A stretch of DNA of 64,000 bases from DATCDE01 sp038252405 (GTDB lineage: Bacteria; Actinomycetota; Actinomycetes; Prado026), in NCBI GenBank assembly GCA_038252405.1, contig JBBSAJ010000002.1:62001-126000 (forward strand), read 5' to 3'. The notes beneath the pieces were generated by a model. It saw only the letters and a list, made by a program, of their open reading frames with translations, did not search any database and had not been told where the DNA came from. Positions 8,336-16,135 of the stretch are shown piece by piece. Each line of letters opens with the position of its first letter. Within the stretch, counting starts at the first letter, position 1. The translations under genes were made by a program, and so were the position numbers.

Positions 8336-8884
8336 TCAGGACGCCGGTCCGGCCAGCAGGGCGGCGAGCGCGAAGTCCCGGCGCCGGTGCCAGCCGTCGG
8401 GCCGGTGCTCGTACAGCGAGAACCGGGCAACTGAGAACTCCGCCTCGAAGTCCGCCAGCTCGGCCAGCGCCCGGTCCAGCGCCGCGTCGGGCACGTCGTG
8501 TGCGACCGTCACGTGCGGGTGGTACGGGAAGTGCACCGGGCGGGACAGGACCCCGGTGCGCACCTGGCGCTCCAGCTGCTCGCAGCCCCCGATCCCCTGG
8601 GCGACCACGACGAACACCACGGGCGACACCGGCCGGAAGGTCGCCGTGCCGTGCAGCCGCACCTGGAACGGCTGGCCGGCCGCTGCCACCGCGGCCAGGT
8701 GCGCCTCGATCTCGGGCAGCAAGGTGGCGTCCACCGTGGTGGGCGGCAGCAGGGTGACATGCGTGGGGATCCCGTCGGCACTGGTGTCGCCGAAGGACTG
8801 CCGTGCCGCCCGAAGTCGTGGCCCGAACGGCGGTGGCACCGCGACGGCCACCCCGATCACCGCGGCCTCGGCGCCTACGCTCAT
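8336..8884 (-). CDS. 2H phosphoesterase (2'-5' RNA ligase/LigT-like)
   Basis: A 182-residue member of the 2H phosphoesterase superfamily, which opens or makes 2',5' or cyclic phosphodiester bonds in RNA or small nucleotides. The two diagnostic HxTx motifs are His42-Val-Thr44 (THVTLLPP) and His124-Val-Thr126 (HVTVAHD), spaced as expected. Its ATG overlaps the trpS stop as ATGA, so it is translationally coupled to a tRNA synthetase, which fits a role in RNA metabolism; the natural substrate is unknown. Confidence 0.85.
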   Translation of the reverse strand: MSVGAEAAVIGVAVAVPPPFGPRLRAARQSFGDTSADGIPTHVTLLPPTTVDATLLPEIEAHLAAVAAAGQPFQVRLHGTATFRPVSPVVFVVVAQGIGGCEQLERQVRTGVLSRPVHFPYHPHVTVAHDVPDAALDRALAELADFEAEFSVARFSLYEHRPDGWHRRRDFALAALLAGPAS

Positions 8885-9897
8885 GGCGCAGCGGCCGCCG
8901 CGGCCGGCAGGAAGCCGACCCGCTCGAACGCGGCCGCCCTGGTCCCGGCGGCCAGCGCGGCGGCCCGCTCGGCTCCGGCCGCCAGCACCCGGTCCAGCTC
9001 GGCCGGGTCGTCGAGGTAGCCGTTGACCCGCCCGGTGAACGGCTCGGCGAAGGCGGCGAACGCGTCGGCCGTGTCCGCCTTGAGGTCGCCGTAGCCGCGG
9101 CCCTCGTACCCGGCGGCCAGCTGCTCGGGGTCGGTGCCGGTGAGCGCGGCCTGGATGGTCAGCAGGTTGGAGACGCCCCGCCTGTGCTCCGGGTCGAACA
9201 CGACCTCCCGGCCACTGTCGGTCACCGCGCTGCGGATCTTCTTCACGTTGGCGCGGACGTCGTCCAGCAGGTAGAGGCAGCCGCCGCCGCCGAGGCTCTT
9301 GCTCATCTGCTTGTCCGGGACCTGCAGGTCCAGGATCTTGGCGGTGCCCTTCATGATGTACGGCTCGGGCACCCTGAAGGTGGGTCCGAACCGGTTGTTG
9401 AACCGCTGCGCCAGGTCCCGGCTCAGCTCGAGGTGCTGGCGCTGGTCCTCCCCCACGGGCACCTGGTCCGCCTGGTACAGCAGGATGTCGGCGGCCATCA
9501 GGATCGGGTAGGTGAACAGCCCGACGCTCGTGCGGTCGTCGCCCTCGCGCTGCGACTTGTCCTTGAACTGGGTCATCCGACGGGCCTCGCCGAAGCCGGT
9601 GATGCAGCCGAGGACCCAGGCCAGCTCCGCGTGCGCCGGCACGTGGCTCTGCACGAAGACCACGCTGCGCTCCGGGTCGATGCCCCCGGCCAGGTACTGC
9701 GCGGCCGTGAGCCGGGTGCGCCGACGCAGCACCTGCGGGTCGTGCTCCACCGTGATCGCGTGCAGGTCGACGACGCTGAAGACGCACTCGTGCGTGTCCT
9801 GCATGGCCACCCACTGCCGCAGTGCGCCCAGGTAGTTGCCGAGGTGGAGCGAGTCGGCCGTGGGCTGCATGCCGGAGAAGACGCGAGGCAGGGACAT
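8881..9897 (-). CDS. trpS: Tryptophanyl-tRNA synthetase
   Basis: Class I synthetase charging tRNA-Trp with tryptophan in the cytoplasm; 338 residues, a usual bacterial length. The HIGH-equivalent is HLGN (18-21) after FSGMQPTADSL and the KMSKS-equivalent is KQMSKS (196-201). DRTSVGLFTYPILMAADILLY is the conserved core. The start at 9897 (MSLPRVFSGM) is preferred to 9906 because CAGAAT ends exactly 7 bases upstream, the spacing seen at other leaderless genes here. No tryptophan attenuator or T-box is visible. It is followed by an overlapping 2H phosphoesterase gene. Confidence 0.96.
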   Translation of the reverse strand: MSLPRVFSGMQPTADSLHLGNYLGALRQWVAMQDTHECVFSVVDLHAITVEHDPQVLRRRTRLTAAQYLAGGIDPERSVVFVQSHVPAHAELAWVLGCITGFGEARRMTQFKDKSQREGDDRTSVGLFTYPILMAADILLYQADQVPVGEDQRQHLELSRDLAQRFNNRFGPTFRVPEPYIMKGTAKILDLQVPDKQMSKSLGGGGCLYLLDDVRANVKKIRSAVTDSGREVVFDPEHRRGVSNLLTIQAALTGTDPEQLAAGYEGRGYGDLKADTADAFAAFAEPFTGRVNGYLDDPAELDRVLAAGAERAAALAAGTRAAAFERVGFLPAAAAAAP

Positions 9898-9904
9898 GGG
9901 GGAC

Positions 9905-9910
9905 ATTCTG
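9905..9910 (-). promoter_or_regulatory. -10 element CAGAAT, leaderless trpS promoter
   Basis: CAGAAT ends 7 bases before the ATG at 9897. The same hexamer at the same spacing precedes folD and (at 6 bases) glpD. Confidence 0.5.
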
Positions 9911-9953
9911 ACAAACCCCCCGGCTCGGGCCGACCCCGCCACACCCGGCCGGC

Positions 9954-11228
9954 TCAGCCGACGGGGGCGACCCGGACCCGCGCCACCCGGCGACCGTCGG
10001 TCTGGGTGACCGACAGTCGGTGCCCCTCGACATCCACGTGCTCACCGATCTGCGGGATGTGCCCGAGCGCGGCGAGCACGTACCCGGCCACGGTCTCGTA
10101 CGGGCCCTCCGGCAGGGCGAACCCGGCGGCGTCCTCGAAGTCGTCCAGGTTGAGCAGCCCGTCGACGTCGAGCACCCCCCCGACGAGGCGCGACGGCTCC
10201 TCCTCCATGTCGTACTCGTCACGGATGTCACCGATCAGCTCCTCGACGATGTCCTCGAGGGTGACGATGCCCGCCGTCCCGCCGTACTCGTCCACCACGA
10301 TCGCCAGGTGGTGCCCGGAGCGGCGCATCTCCGACAGGGCCGGGAGCACCGCCTTGCCGTCCGGCAGCAGCATGACCTCGCGCGCCAGGTCCCCCACGCG
10401 GGCGCCCCGCTCGGCCCCCCGGGGGCCGTAGAGGTCCCGCACGTGCACGAAACCGACCACGTCGTCCGGGTCGCCCCGCACGACGGGGAACCGGCTGTGG
10501 GTCAGCTCGGAGACCACCTTCACGGCCTTGGTCGCCGGCATCGACGCGTCCAGGAAGTCGACCTCCGTGCGCGGCACCATGACCTCGCGCAGCGACCGGT
10601 TGCCGGCCTCGAAGACCTCCTCGATGAGCTCCCGCTCCTCCGGGCCGAGCGCGTGGTGGCCGCTCACCAGCGTGCGCAGCTCCTCGTCGGTGATCTCGTC
10701 CCGCCCGGCGTTCGGGTCGCCGCCGAGCAGCCGGACGACCAGGTCGGTGGAGCGCGACAACAGCCAGATGACCGGCGACATCGCGGTGGCGAACCGGTCC
10801 AGCGAGGGCGCCACCAGCATGGCCAGCGACTCCGCGCGCTGCAGGGCGATCCGCTTGGGCGCCAGCTCGCCGAGGACCAGCGACAGGTACGAGATCATCA
10901 GCGTGATGGCCACCAGGGCCACCGCGTCCGCCACCCCCGCGGACAGGCCCCAGCCGCGGAGCACGGGTGACAGCTCGCCGGCCAGCGTCGCCGCGCCGAA
11001 CGCGGCGGACAAGAACCCGGCCAGGGTCACCCCGATCTGGACGGCGCCCAGAAACCGGTTCGGATTGCCGGCGACGGCGGCGACCCTCGCCCCGCGACGG
11101 CCCTTGTCGGCCATCCCCCGCAGCTGCGACTCCCGCAGGGACACCAGGGCCATCTCGGTCGCGGAGAACACCCCACCGACGAGCACGAACACCAGGACCA
11201 GGGCCGCATTGGCCCACACCGAGCTCAT
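9954..11228 (-). CDS. CorC/HlyC-family transporter-associated protein (CNNM domain, paired CBS)
   Basis: A 424-residue integral membrane protein of the CorC/CNNM family, linked to Mg or Co efflux or membrane homeostasis. An N-terminal CNNM/DUF21 domain with about four membrane helices includes FSATEMALVSLRESQLRGM (21-39) and GELAPKRIALQRAE. Two CBS domains (about 215-335) contain MVPRTEVDFLDA and HLAIVVDEYGGTAGIVTLEDIVEELIGDI. A C-terminal CorC_HlyC domain follows. The ATG at 11228 overlaps the stop of a possible 14-codon upstream reading frame as ATGA; no good ribosome-binding site stands directly before it. Confidence 0.85.
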   Translation of the reverse strand: MSSVWANAALVLVFVLVGGVFSATEMALVSLRESQLRGMADKGRRGARVAAVAGNPNRFLGAVQIGVTLAGFLSAAFGAATLAGELSPVLRGWGLSAGVADAVALVAITLMISYLSLVLGELAPKRIALQRAESLAMLVAPSLDRFATAMSPVIWLLSRSTDLVVRLLGGDPNAGRDEITDEELRTLVSGHHALGPEERELIEEVFEAGNRSLREVMVPRTEVDFLDASMPATKAVKVVSELTHSRFPVVRGDPDDVVGFVHVRDLYGPRGAERGARVGDLAREVMLLPDGKAVLPALSEMRRSGHHLAIVVDEYGGTAGIVTLEDIVEELIGDIRDEYDMEEEPSRLVGGVLDVDGLLNLDDFEDAAGFALPEGPYETVAGYVLAALGHIPQIGEHVDVEGHRLSVTQTDGRRVARVRVAPVG

Positions 11229-11269
11229 CCACGCCCCCGACGGGGCGCGGGACTGTGACCGCCGTCCAT
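11225..11269 (-). CDS. Possible leaderless 14-codon upstream reading frame coupled to the CorC-like gene
   Basis: A TACCCT -10 ends 7 bases before an ATG that opens a 14-residue frame (MDGGHSPAPRRGRG) whose TGA overlaps the ATG of the CorC-like gene. The arrangement is the standard leaderless geometry of this genome followed by an ATGA coupling junction. Translation is inference; the peptide is basic and matches nothing I know. Confidence 0.4.
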   Translation of the reverse strand: MDGGHSPAPRRGRG

Positions 11270-11276
11270 GCCCTCC

Positions 11277-11282
11277 AGGGTA
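11277..11282 (-). promoter_or_regulatory. -10 element TACCCT upstream of the CorC-like gene
   Basis: TACCCT lies 7 bases before the short upstream frame and about 48 bases before the CorC-like ATG. Confidence 0.45.
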
Positions 11283-11342
11283 CGGGTCCGGTGTCCGCCG
11301 TCCGGACCGGTCGCTCGGCGCGCCGAACCGTCCGATCGACCG

Positions 11343-11348
11343 TAGGCT
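11343..11348 (+). promoter_or_regulatory. -10 element TAGGCT, leaderless promoter of the S51-like gene
   Basis: TAGGCT ends exactly 7 bases before the GTG at 11356; no ribosome-binding site is present. Confidence 0.55.
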
Positions 11349-11355
11349 CTCTCGG

Positions 11356-12612
11356 GTGAGTCTGGTCGTCGTCATGGGGTCCGGGGAAACGGCGCCGGCG
11401 ATGGTGGCCACCCATCGGGCGGTGTTCGCCTCGACCGGGGACGGCCCGGCGGCGCTGCTGGACACCCCGTTCGGCTTCCAGGGCAACGCCGACGACCTGA
11501 CCGCCCGGACCCTCGCCTACTTCGCCGAGAGCGTGGGACGCACCGTGACCCCGGCCCGCTGGCGGCGGGCCGACGAGCCGGTGCTGGACCGGGAGTCCGC
11601 GCTGGCCCTGCTCGCGCACGCCTGCTGGGTGTTCGCCGGGCCGGGCAGCCCCAGCTACGCGCTACGGCACTGGCAGGGCACCCCGGTGCCGGGCGCCATG
11701 CTCGACGTCGTCGAGCGCGGCGGCACCCTCGTCATGGGCAGCGCGGCCGCGGTCACGCTGGGCACCCACGCCATCCCGGTCTACGAGATCTACAAGGTCG
11801 GCGAGGACCCGCGCTGGCTGCCCGGACTGGACCTGCTCGGGCGGCTCACCGGGATCTCGGCCGTGGTGGTGCCGCACTACGACAACGCCGAGGGCGGCAC
11901 GCACGACACCCGGTTCTGCTACCTCGGTGAGCAGCGCCTGGCCGTGCTGGAGCAGGCCCTGCCCGACGAGGTCGGGATCCTCGGGGTGGACGAGCACACC
12001 GCACTGACCCTCGACCTGCGGGCCAGGACCGCCCGGGTGGACGGCAACGGGGTGGTCACGATCCGGCGCCGCGACGGCAGCCGGACGCTGCCAGCCGGGG
12101 AGTCGCTGCCGCTGGACCACCTGGCTGCCCTGCTGCGCGGCGGGCCGGTCGACCCGTCCGACCCGGTGGTGGTCGTGGCCGACGACACCGCCCCTGCCGT
12201 GGCGGCAGTGGCGGCCGGCCAGCCGTCGCTGCGCGCCGACACCGACCGGACCAGGGAAGCCTTCGAGGCCGCGCTCGCCGCGAAGGACGTCGACGCCTGT
12301 GTGGCTGCCGTCCTGACCCTGGAACAGTCGCTGCACGACTGGCGCGCGGACTCCCTGCAGGGCGAGGACAACGACCGGGCCCGGCGCACCCTGCGGTCGA
12401 TGGTGGTGCGGCTGGGGACGCTGGCGACGGTGGGGGCGCGCGACCCACGCACCGTGGTGGGCCCCTACGTCGAGCTGTTGCTCGAGCTGCGGTCGAGGGC
12501 GCGGACGGCTCGGGACTTCGCGACGTCCGACCTGGTGCGCGACCGGCTGGTCGCCGCCGGGGTGGAGGTCCGGGACACCCCCGACGGCCCCCAGTGGAAC
12601 GTGTCAGGGTGA
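11356..12612 (+). CDS. Peptidase S51/cyanophycinase-like protein fused to a CysS C-terminal-like tail
   Basis: A 418-residue protein with two recognisable parts. Residues 1-260 look like a class-I glutamine-amidotransferase-fold peptidase of the S51 type (dipeptidase E/cyanophycinase): VFAGPGSPSYALRHW (92-106), a candidate nucleophile Ser129 in VMGSAAAVTLG, and His174 in VVPHYDNAEGGTHDTRFCYLG. The nucleophile elbow is GSAAA rather than the usual GxSAG. Residues about 297-415 resemble the anticodon-side tail of cysteinyl-tRNA synthetase: a helical stretch, then RDFATSDLVRDRLVAAGVEVRDTPDGPQW (386-414). No synthetase catalytic domain is present. Activity is unknown; peptide or tRNA-linked functions are guesses. 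The stop codon lies inside a terminator hairpin. Confidence 0.72.
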   Translation: MSLVVVMGSGETAPAMVATHRAVFASTGDGPAALLDTPFGFQGNADDLTARTLAYFAESVGRTVTPARWRRADEPVLDRESALALLAHACWVFAGPGSPSYALRHWQGTPVPGAMLDVVERGGTLVMGSAAAVTLGTHAIPVYEIYKVGEDPRWLPGLDLLGRLTGISAVVVPHYDNAEGGTHDTRFCYLGEQRLAVLEQALPDEVGILGVDEHTALTLDLRARTARVDGNGVVTIRRRDGSRTLPAGESLPLDHLAALLRGGPVDPSDPVVVVADDTAPAVAAVAAGQPSLRADTDRTREAFEAALAAKDVDACVAAVLTLEQSLHDWRADSLQGEDNDRARRTLRSMVVRLGTLATVGARDPRTVVGPYVELLLELRSRARTARDFATSDLVRDRLVAAGVEVRDTPDGPQWNVSG

Positions 12613-12643
12613 GGACGACGCATACGTCGTCCTCACCCTGACA
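12602..12643. terminator. Perfect 19-bp hairpin between convergent genes (family copy 1)
   Basis: A perfect 19-base stem, 12602-12620 with 12625-12643, closes a CATA loop. The left arm contains the last codons and TGA of the S51-like gene; the right arm is 12 bases from the icd stop, so it can act for both convergent genes. The core GGGTGAGGACGAC recurs at 32278-32325 and 54421-54462. Confidence 0.8.
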
Positions 12644-12655
12644 GCTGTCCGGAGG

Positions 12656-13873
12656 TCAGCGGGCCATCGCTGCCTGAAGGTTCTCGTCGATCGCGGCCAG
12701 GAACTCCTGGGTGGTGAGCCAGGGCTGGTCCGGCCCGATGAGCAGGGCCAGGTCCTTGGTCATCTTGCCGGACTCCACGGTCTCCACGCAGACCCGCTCG
12801 AGCGTCTCCGCGAAGGCCGTCACGGCCGGCGTGCCGTCCAGCTTGCCGCGGTGCGCCAGACCGCGGGTCCAGGCGAAGATCGACGCGATCGGGTTCGTCG
12901 ACGTCGGCTGGCCCTGCTGGTGCTGGCGGTAGTGCCGGGTCACCGTGCCGTGGGCCGCCTCGGCCTCGACCGTCCGGCCGTCCGGGGTCATGAGCACCGA
13001 CGTCATCAGGCCGAGCGAGCCGTAGCCCTGGGCGATGGTGTCGGACTGCACGTCGCCGTCGTAGTTCTTGGTGGCCCAGACGTAGCCGCCCTCCCACTTG
13101 AGCGCGGCCGCGACCATGTCGTCGATCAGCCGGTGCTCGTAGGTGATCCCGGCCTTGGCGAAGTCGTCCTTGAACTCGGTCTCGAAGACCTCGGCGAACA
13201 GGTCCTTGAACCGGCCGTCGTACGCCTTGAGGATCGTGTTCTTGGTGGACAGGTACACCGGGTAGTTGCGGGCCAGCCCGTACCGCATCGAGGCGCGCGC
13301 GAAGTCGCGGATCGAGTCGTCCAGGTTGTACATCGCCATGGCGATGCCCGGCGACGGGAAGTCGAAGACCTCGAGCTCCATGGGCGCCGAGCCGTCCTTC
13401 GGCGTGAAGTTCAAGGTCAGCAGGCCCGCGCCGGGGATCAGCGTGTCGGTGGCCCGGTACTGGTCGCCGAACGCGTGTCGGCCCACCACGATCGGCTTGG
13501 TCCAGCCGGGCACCAGCCGCGGGATGTTGCTGATCATGATCGGTTCGCGGAAGATCACGCCGCCGAGGATGTTGCGGACGGTCCCGTTCGGGGACTTCCA
13601 CATCTTCTTCAGGCCGAACTCCTCGACCCGCGCCTCGTCGGGGGTGATGGTGGCGCACTTGACGCCGACGCCGTGCCGCTGGATCGCGTGCGCCGCGTCG
13701 ATGGTCACCTGGTCGTCCGTGGCGTCTCGGTGCTCGATGCCCAGGTCGTAGTAGTCCAGCTGGACGTCGAGGTACGGAAGGATCAGCTGATCCTTGATGA
13801 ACTGCCAGATGATGCGGGTCATCTCGTCGCCGTCGAGCTCGACGACGACGCCCTCGACCTTGATCTTCTCCAT
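12656..13873 (-). CDS. icd: NADP-dependent isocitrate dehydrogenase (homodimeric, eukaryote-like type)
   Basis: TCA-cycle enzyme converting isocitrate to 2-oxoglutarate with NADPH formation; 405 residues, typical of the dimeric family shared with eukaryotes. Seen: ELDGDEMTRIIW near the N-terminus, KSPNGTVRNILGGVIFREPI with the substrate-phosphate Ser/Asn/Arg region, GRHAFGDQYRATD, and EAAHGTVTRHYR toward the C-terminus for cofactor binding. It lies 16 bases after mdh on the same strand, so the two are probably one transcript, ended by the hairpin at 12602-12643. Confidence 0.95.
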   Translation of the reverse strand: MEKIKVEGVVVELDGDEMTRIIWQFIKDQLILPYLDVQLDYYDLGIEHRDATDDQVTIDAAHAIQRHGVGVKCATITPDEARVEEFGLKKMWKSPNGTVRNILGGVIFREPIMISNIPRLVPGWTKPIVVGRHAFGDQYRATDTLIPGAGLLTLNFTPKDGSAPMELEVFDFPSPGIAMAMYNLDDSIRDFARASMRYGLARNYPVYLSTKNTILKAYDGRFKDLFAEVFETEFKDDFAKAGITYEHRLIDDMVAAALKWEGGYVWATKNYDGDVQSDTIAQGYGSLGLMTSVLMTPDGRTVEAEAAHGTVTRHYRQHQQGQPTSTNPIASIFAWTRGLAHRGKLDGTPAVTAFAETLERVCVETVESGKMTKDLALLIGPDQPWLTTQEFLAAIDENLQAAMAR

Positions 13874-13889
13874 CGGGTGCTCGCTCCTG

Positions 13890-14849
13890 TCAGAGGTGCT
13901 GGACGTCGGCCTGCTTGGCGCGCACCGCTTCCGCGGCCGCCAGCAGCCCGGCCTTCTCGGTGTCGGTGAGGTCCGCTTCGACGACCCGGCGGACGCCCTG
14001 CCGGCCGATCTCGGCCTCCACGCCGAGGTACACGCCGGCGATGCCGTACTCGCCGTCGACCCAGGCGCACACCGGCATGACCGCGCCGGAGTCCTCGGCC
14101 ACGGCCTTGGCCATCCGCGCGGCCGCGGCCGACGGGGCGTAGTACGCCGAGCCGGTCTTGAGCAGCGCGACGACCTCGGCGCCGCCGTTGCGGGTCCGGG
14201 TGACCAGCTCGTCGATCGTGTCGGCCGGCAACAGCTCGGCGAGCGGCCGCCCGTCGACGGTGCACCGGGACGGCACCGGGACCATGGTGTCGCCGTGCGA
14301 GCCGAGGGTGAGGGTCCGCACCGAGCCGACCGGCACCGCGAGGGTCTCGGCCACGAAGTAGGTGAACCGGGCCGTGTCGAGCATGCCGGCCTGGCCGATC
14401 ACCCGGTGCTTGGGGAACCCCGAGGCGAGCTGGGTCAGCGCGGTCATCTCGTCCAGCGGGTTGGAGACCACGATGATCACGGCGTCCGGCGCGTGCTGCG
14501 CGATGTTCTCGGCGACCCCGCGCACGATCTTGGCGTTGGTCTCGATGAGGTCCATCCGGCTCATGCCGGGCTTGCGGGGCAGCCCCGCGGTGACCGCGAC
14601 GATGTCCGAGCCAGCGATGGCCTGGTAGCCGCCGCCGTCCGGAGTCGTCGTCCGGCCGACGATCTTGGTCTCGAAGCCCTCGATCGGCCGGGACTGGTTC
14701 ATGTCGAGCGCGAGCCCCTCGGGCTTGCCCTCCACGATGTCGGTGAGGACCACCGTGTCGAAGATGTCGTACTCGGCGAGCCGCTGGGCCGTGGTCGACC
14801 CGTAGAACCCCGCCCCGACGACCGTGACCTTGCCCTTGCGCTCTGCCAT
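13890..14849 (-). CDS. mdh: Malate dehydrogenase (LDH-like type)
   Basis: NAD-dependent oxidation of malate to oxaloacetate; 319 residues, the length of the lactate-dehydrogenase-like MDH group. Seen: the Rossmann motif VTVVGAGFYGSTTAQRLA, AGLPRKPGMSRMDL with the substrate-binding Arg, VVSNPLDEMT, and the catalytic His in TLGSHGDTMVPV. The start at 14849 (MAERKGK) is chosen because GAGGAG lies 8 bases upstream; the conserved fold begins immediately. It heads an mdh-icd pair. Confidence 0.94.
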   Translation of the reverse strand: MAERKGKVTVVGAGFYGSTTAQRLAEYDIFDTVVLTDIVEGKPEGLALDMNQSRPIEGFETKIVGRTTTPDGGGYQAIAGSDIVAVTAGLPRKPGMSRMDLIETNAKIVRGVAENIAQHAPDAVIIVVSNPLDEMTALTQLASGFPKHRVIGQAGMLDTARFTYFVAETLAVPVGSVRTLTLGSHGDTMVPVPSRCTVDGRPLAELLPADTIDELVTRTRNGGAEVVALLKTGSAYYAPSAAAARMAKAVAEDSGAVMPVCAWVDGEYGIAGVYLGVEAEIGRQGVRRVVEADLTDTEKAGLLAAAEAVRAKQADVQHL

Positions 14850-14921
14850 CTCGCACACTCCTCGACCGCTCGGTCCACCGCTGCGGCGATATCTCGGCAT
14901 CAAGACACTTCTGTCGTTCGC

Positions 14922-14927
14922 AGGCTA
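14922..14927 (-). promoter_or_regulatory. Possible mdh-icd -10 element TAGCCT
   Basis: TAGCCT lies about 72 bases upstream of mdh, in the 98-base gap after the DUF3017 gene. A convincing -35 is not visible. Confidence 0.3.
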
Positions 14928-14947
14928 CCCAATGTTCGCGCGGGCGT

Positions 14948-15265
14948 TTACCGCGGGGGCGCGGGGACCACCAGGGCCAGCACCGTGAGGCCCACCCCGA
15001 GGGTCAGCAGGGTGGCGACGTCCACGGCCTTCCCCCGGACGACGAGCACCCCGGCCCGCTCCGGTGTCAGCAGGGCGCGCAGCCAGGCCCCGAGCACGAC
15101 GAAGGCCGCGATCACCAGACTGCCGCGGCGGAACCGGTCCAGCATGGCCACGACGACCAGCCCGGCGAGGACGCCGAGCAGCACCACGATGATCGGCCAC
15201 TCCCGCGCGAGCAGGCCCCGCGGCACCGGTGGGCCCGCGGCTTCGGAGGGGTCGGCCGAGGTCAC
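14948..15265 (-). CDS. DUF3017 membrane protein
   Basis: A 105-residue protein with three membrane helices (about 22-43, 49-66 and 82-100) of the actinobacterial DUF3017 family; role unknown. The GTG start overlaps the folD stop as GTGA, so it is translationally coupled to folD. Its position between folD and mdh is, from memory, a common actinobacterial arrangement. The assignment rests on size, topology and context rather than on motifs. Confidence 0.72.
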   Translation of the reverse strand: MTSADPSEAAGPPVPRGLLAREWPIIVVLLGVLAGLVVVAMLDRFRRGSLVIAAFVVLGAWLRALLTPERAGVLVVRGKAVDVATLLTLGVGLTVLALVVPAPPR

Positions 15266-16122
15266 CCGCGGACGCCGGCGGCCGCCTCGGCCGCCTCGAC
15301 GACGTTGGTGAGCAGCATCGCCCTGGTCATCGGCCCCACGCCCCCGGGCATCGGAGCGAGGAACGCGGCGACCTCCGCGACTGCCGGGTGGACGTCGCCC
15401 ACGAGACCGTCCGGGGTACGGGAGATGCCGACGTCCAGGACGGCGGCGCCGGGGCGGACCATGTCCGGGGTGATCAGCCGGGGGACGCCGGCGGCGGCGA
15501 CCACGATGTCGGCCTCGCGCACGTGCTTGGCCAGGTGCTTGGTCCCGGTGTGGCACAAGGTGACCGTGGCGTTCTCGCTGCGCCGGGTAAGCAGCAGCCC
15601 GAGCGGCCGGCCGACGGTCACCCCCCGACCGATGACGCACACCTCGGCGCCGGCCACCGGGACGTCGTAGCGGCGCAACAGCTCCACGATGCCGCGCGGG
15701 GTGCACGGCAGCGCGGCCGGGACGCCGAGCACCAGCCGGCCGAGGTTGACCGGGTGCAAGCCGTCGGCGTCCTTGGCCGGGTCCATCAGCTCGAGCACCC
15801 GGTTGGAGTCCAGGCCGGCCGGCAGCGGCAGCTGGACGATGTAGCCGGTGAGGGCCGGGTCGGCGTTCAGCTCGGCGACGGTGTCCTCGACCTGGGCCTG
15901 GGAGGCGTCGGCCGGCAGGTCGCGGCGGATGCTGGCCAGCCCCACCTCGGCACAGTCGCGGTGCTTGCCGGCCACGTAGGAGTGGCTGCCGGGGTCGTCA
16001 CCGACCAGCACGGTGCCCAGGCCGGGGGTGCTGCCGCGCTCGCGCAGCACCGCCACCCGGGTCGCCAGCTCGGCCTTGATGGCGGCTGCGGTCGCCCTGC
16101 CGTCGAGGATCGTCGCACTCAC
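15262..16122 (-). CDS. folD: Bifunctional methylenetetrahydrofolate dehydrogenase/cyclohydrolase
   Basis: Converts 5,10-methylene-THF to 10-formyl-THF, the one-carbon donor for PurN and PurH encoded upstream. The 286 residues show the catalytic Tyr49-x3-Lys53 (SYVAGKHRDC), VQLPLPAGLD (97-106), DADGLHPVNLGRL (118-130) and the nucleotide-binding GRGVTVGRPLG (166-176), in which Gly replaces the usual Ser of GRSxxVGxP. The GTG at 16122 is chosen because CAGAAT ends 7 bases upstream. The stop overlaps the DUF3017 start. Confidence 0.94.
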   Translation of the reverse strand: MSATILDGRATAAAIKAELATRVAVLRERGSTPGLGTVLVGDDPGSHSYVAGKHRDCAEVGLASIRRDLPADASQAQVEDTVAELNADPALTGYIVQLPLPAGLDSNRVLELMDPAKDADGLHPVNLGRLVLGVPAALPCTPRGIVELLRRYDVPVAGAEVCVIGRGVTVGRPLGLLLTRRSENATVTLCHTGTKHLAKHVREADIVVAAAGVPRLITPDMVRPGAAVLDVGISRTPDGLVGDVHPAVAEVAAFLAPMPGGVGPMTRAMLLTNVVEAAEAAAGVRG

Positions 16123-16129
16123 GCCGTGG

Positions 16130-16135
16130 ATTCTG
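16130..16135 (-). promoter_or_regulatory. -10 element CAGAAT, leaderless folD promoter
   Basis: CAGAAT ends 7 bases before the folD GTG, lying at the junction with the pentapeptide gene, so folD may be transcribed separately as well as from the purN promoter. Confidence 0.5.
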
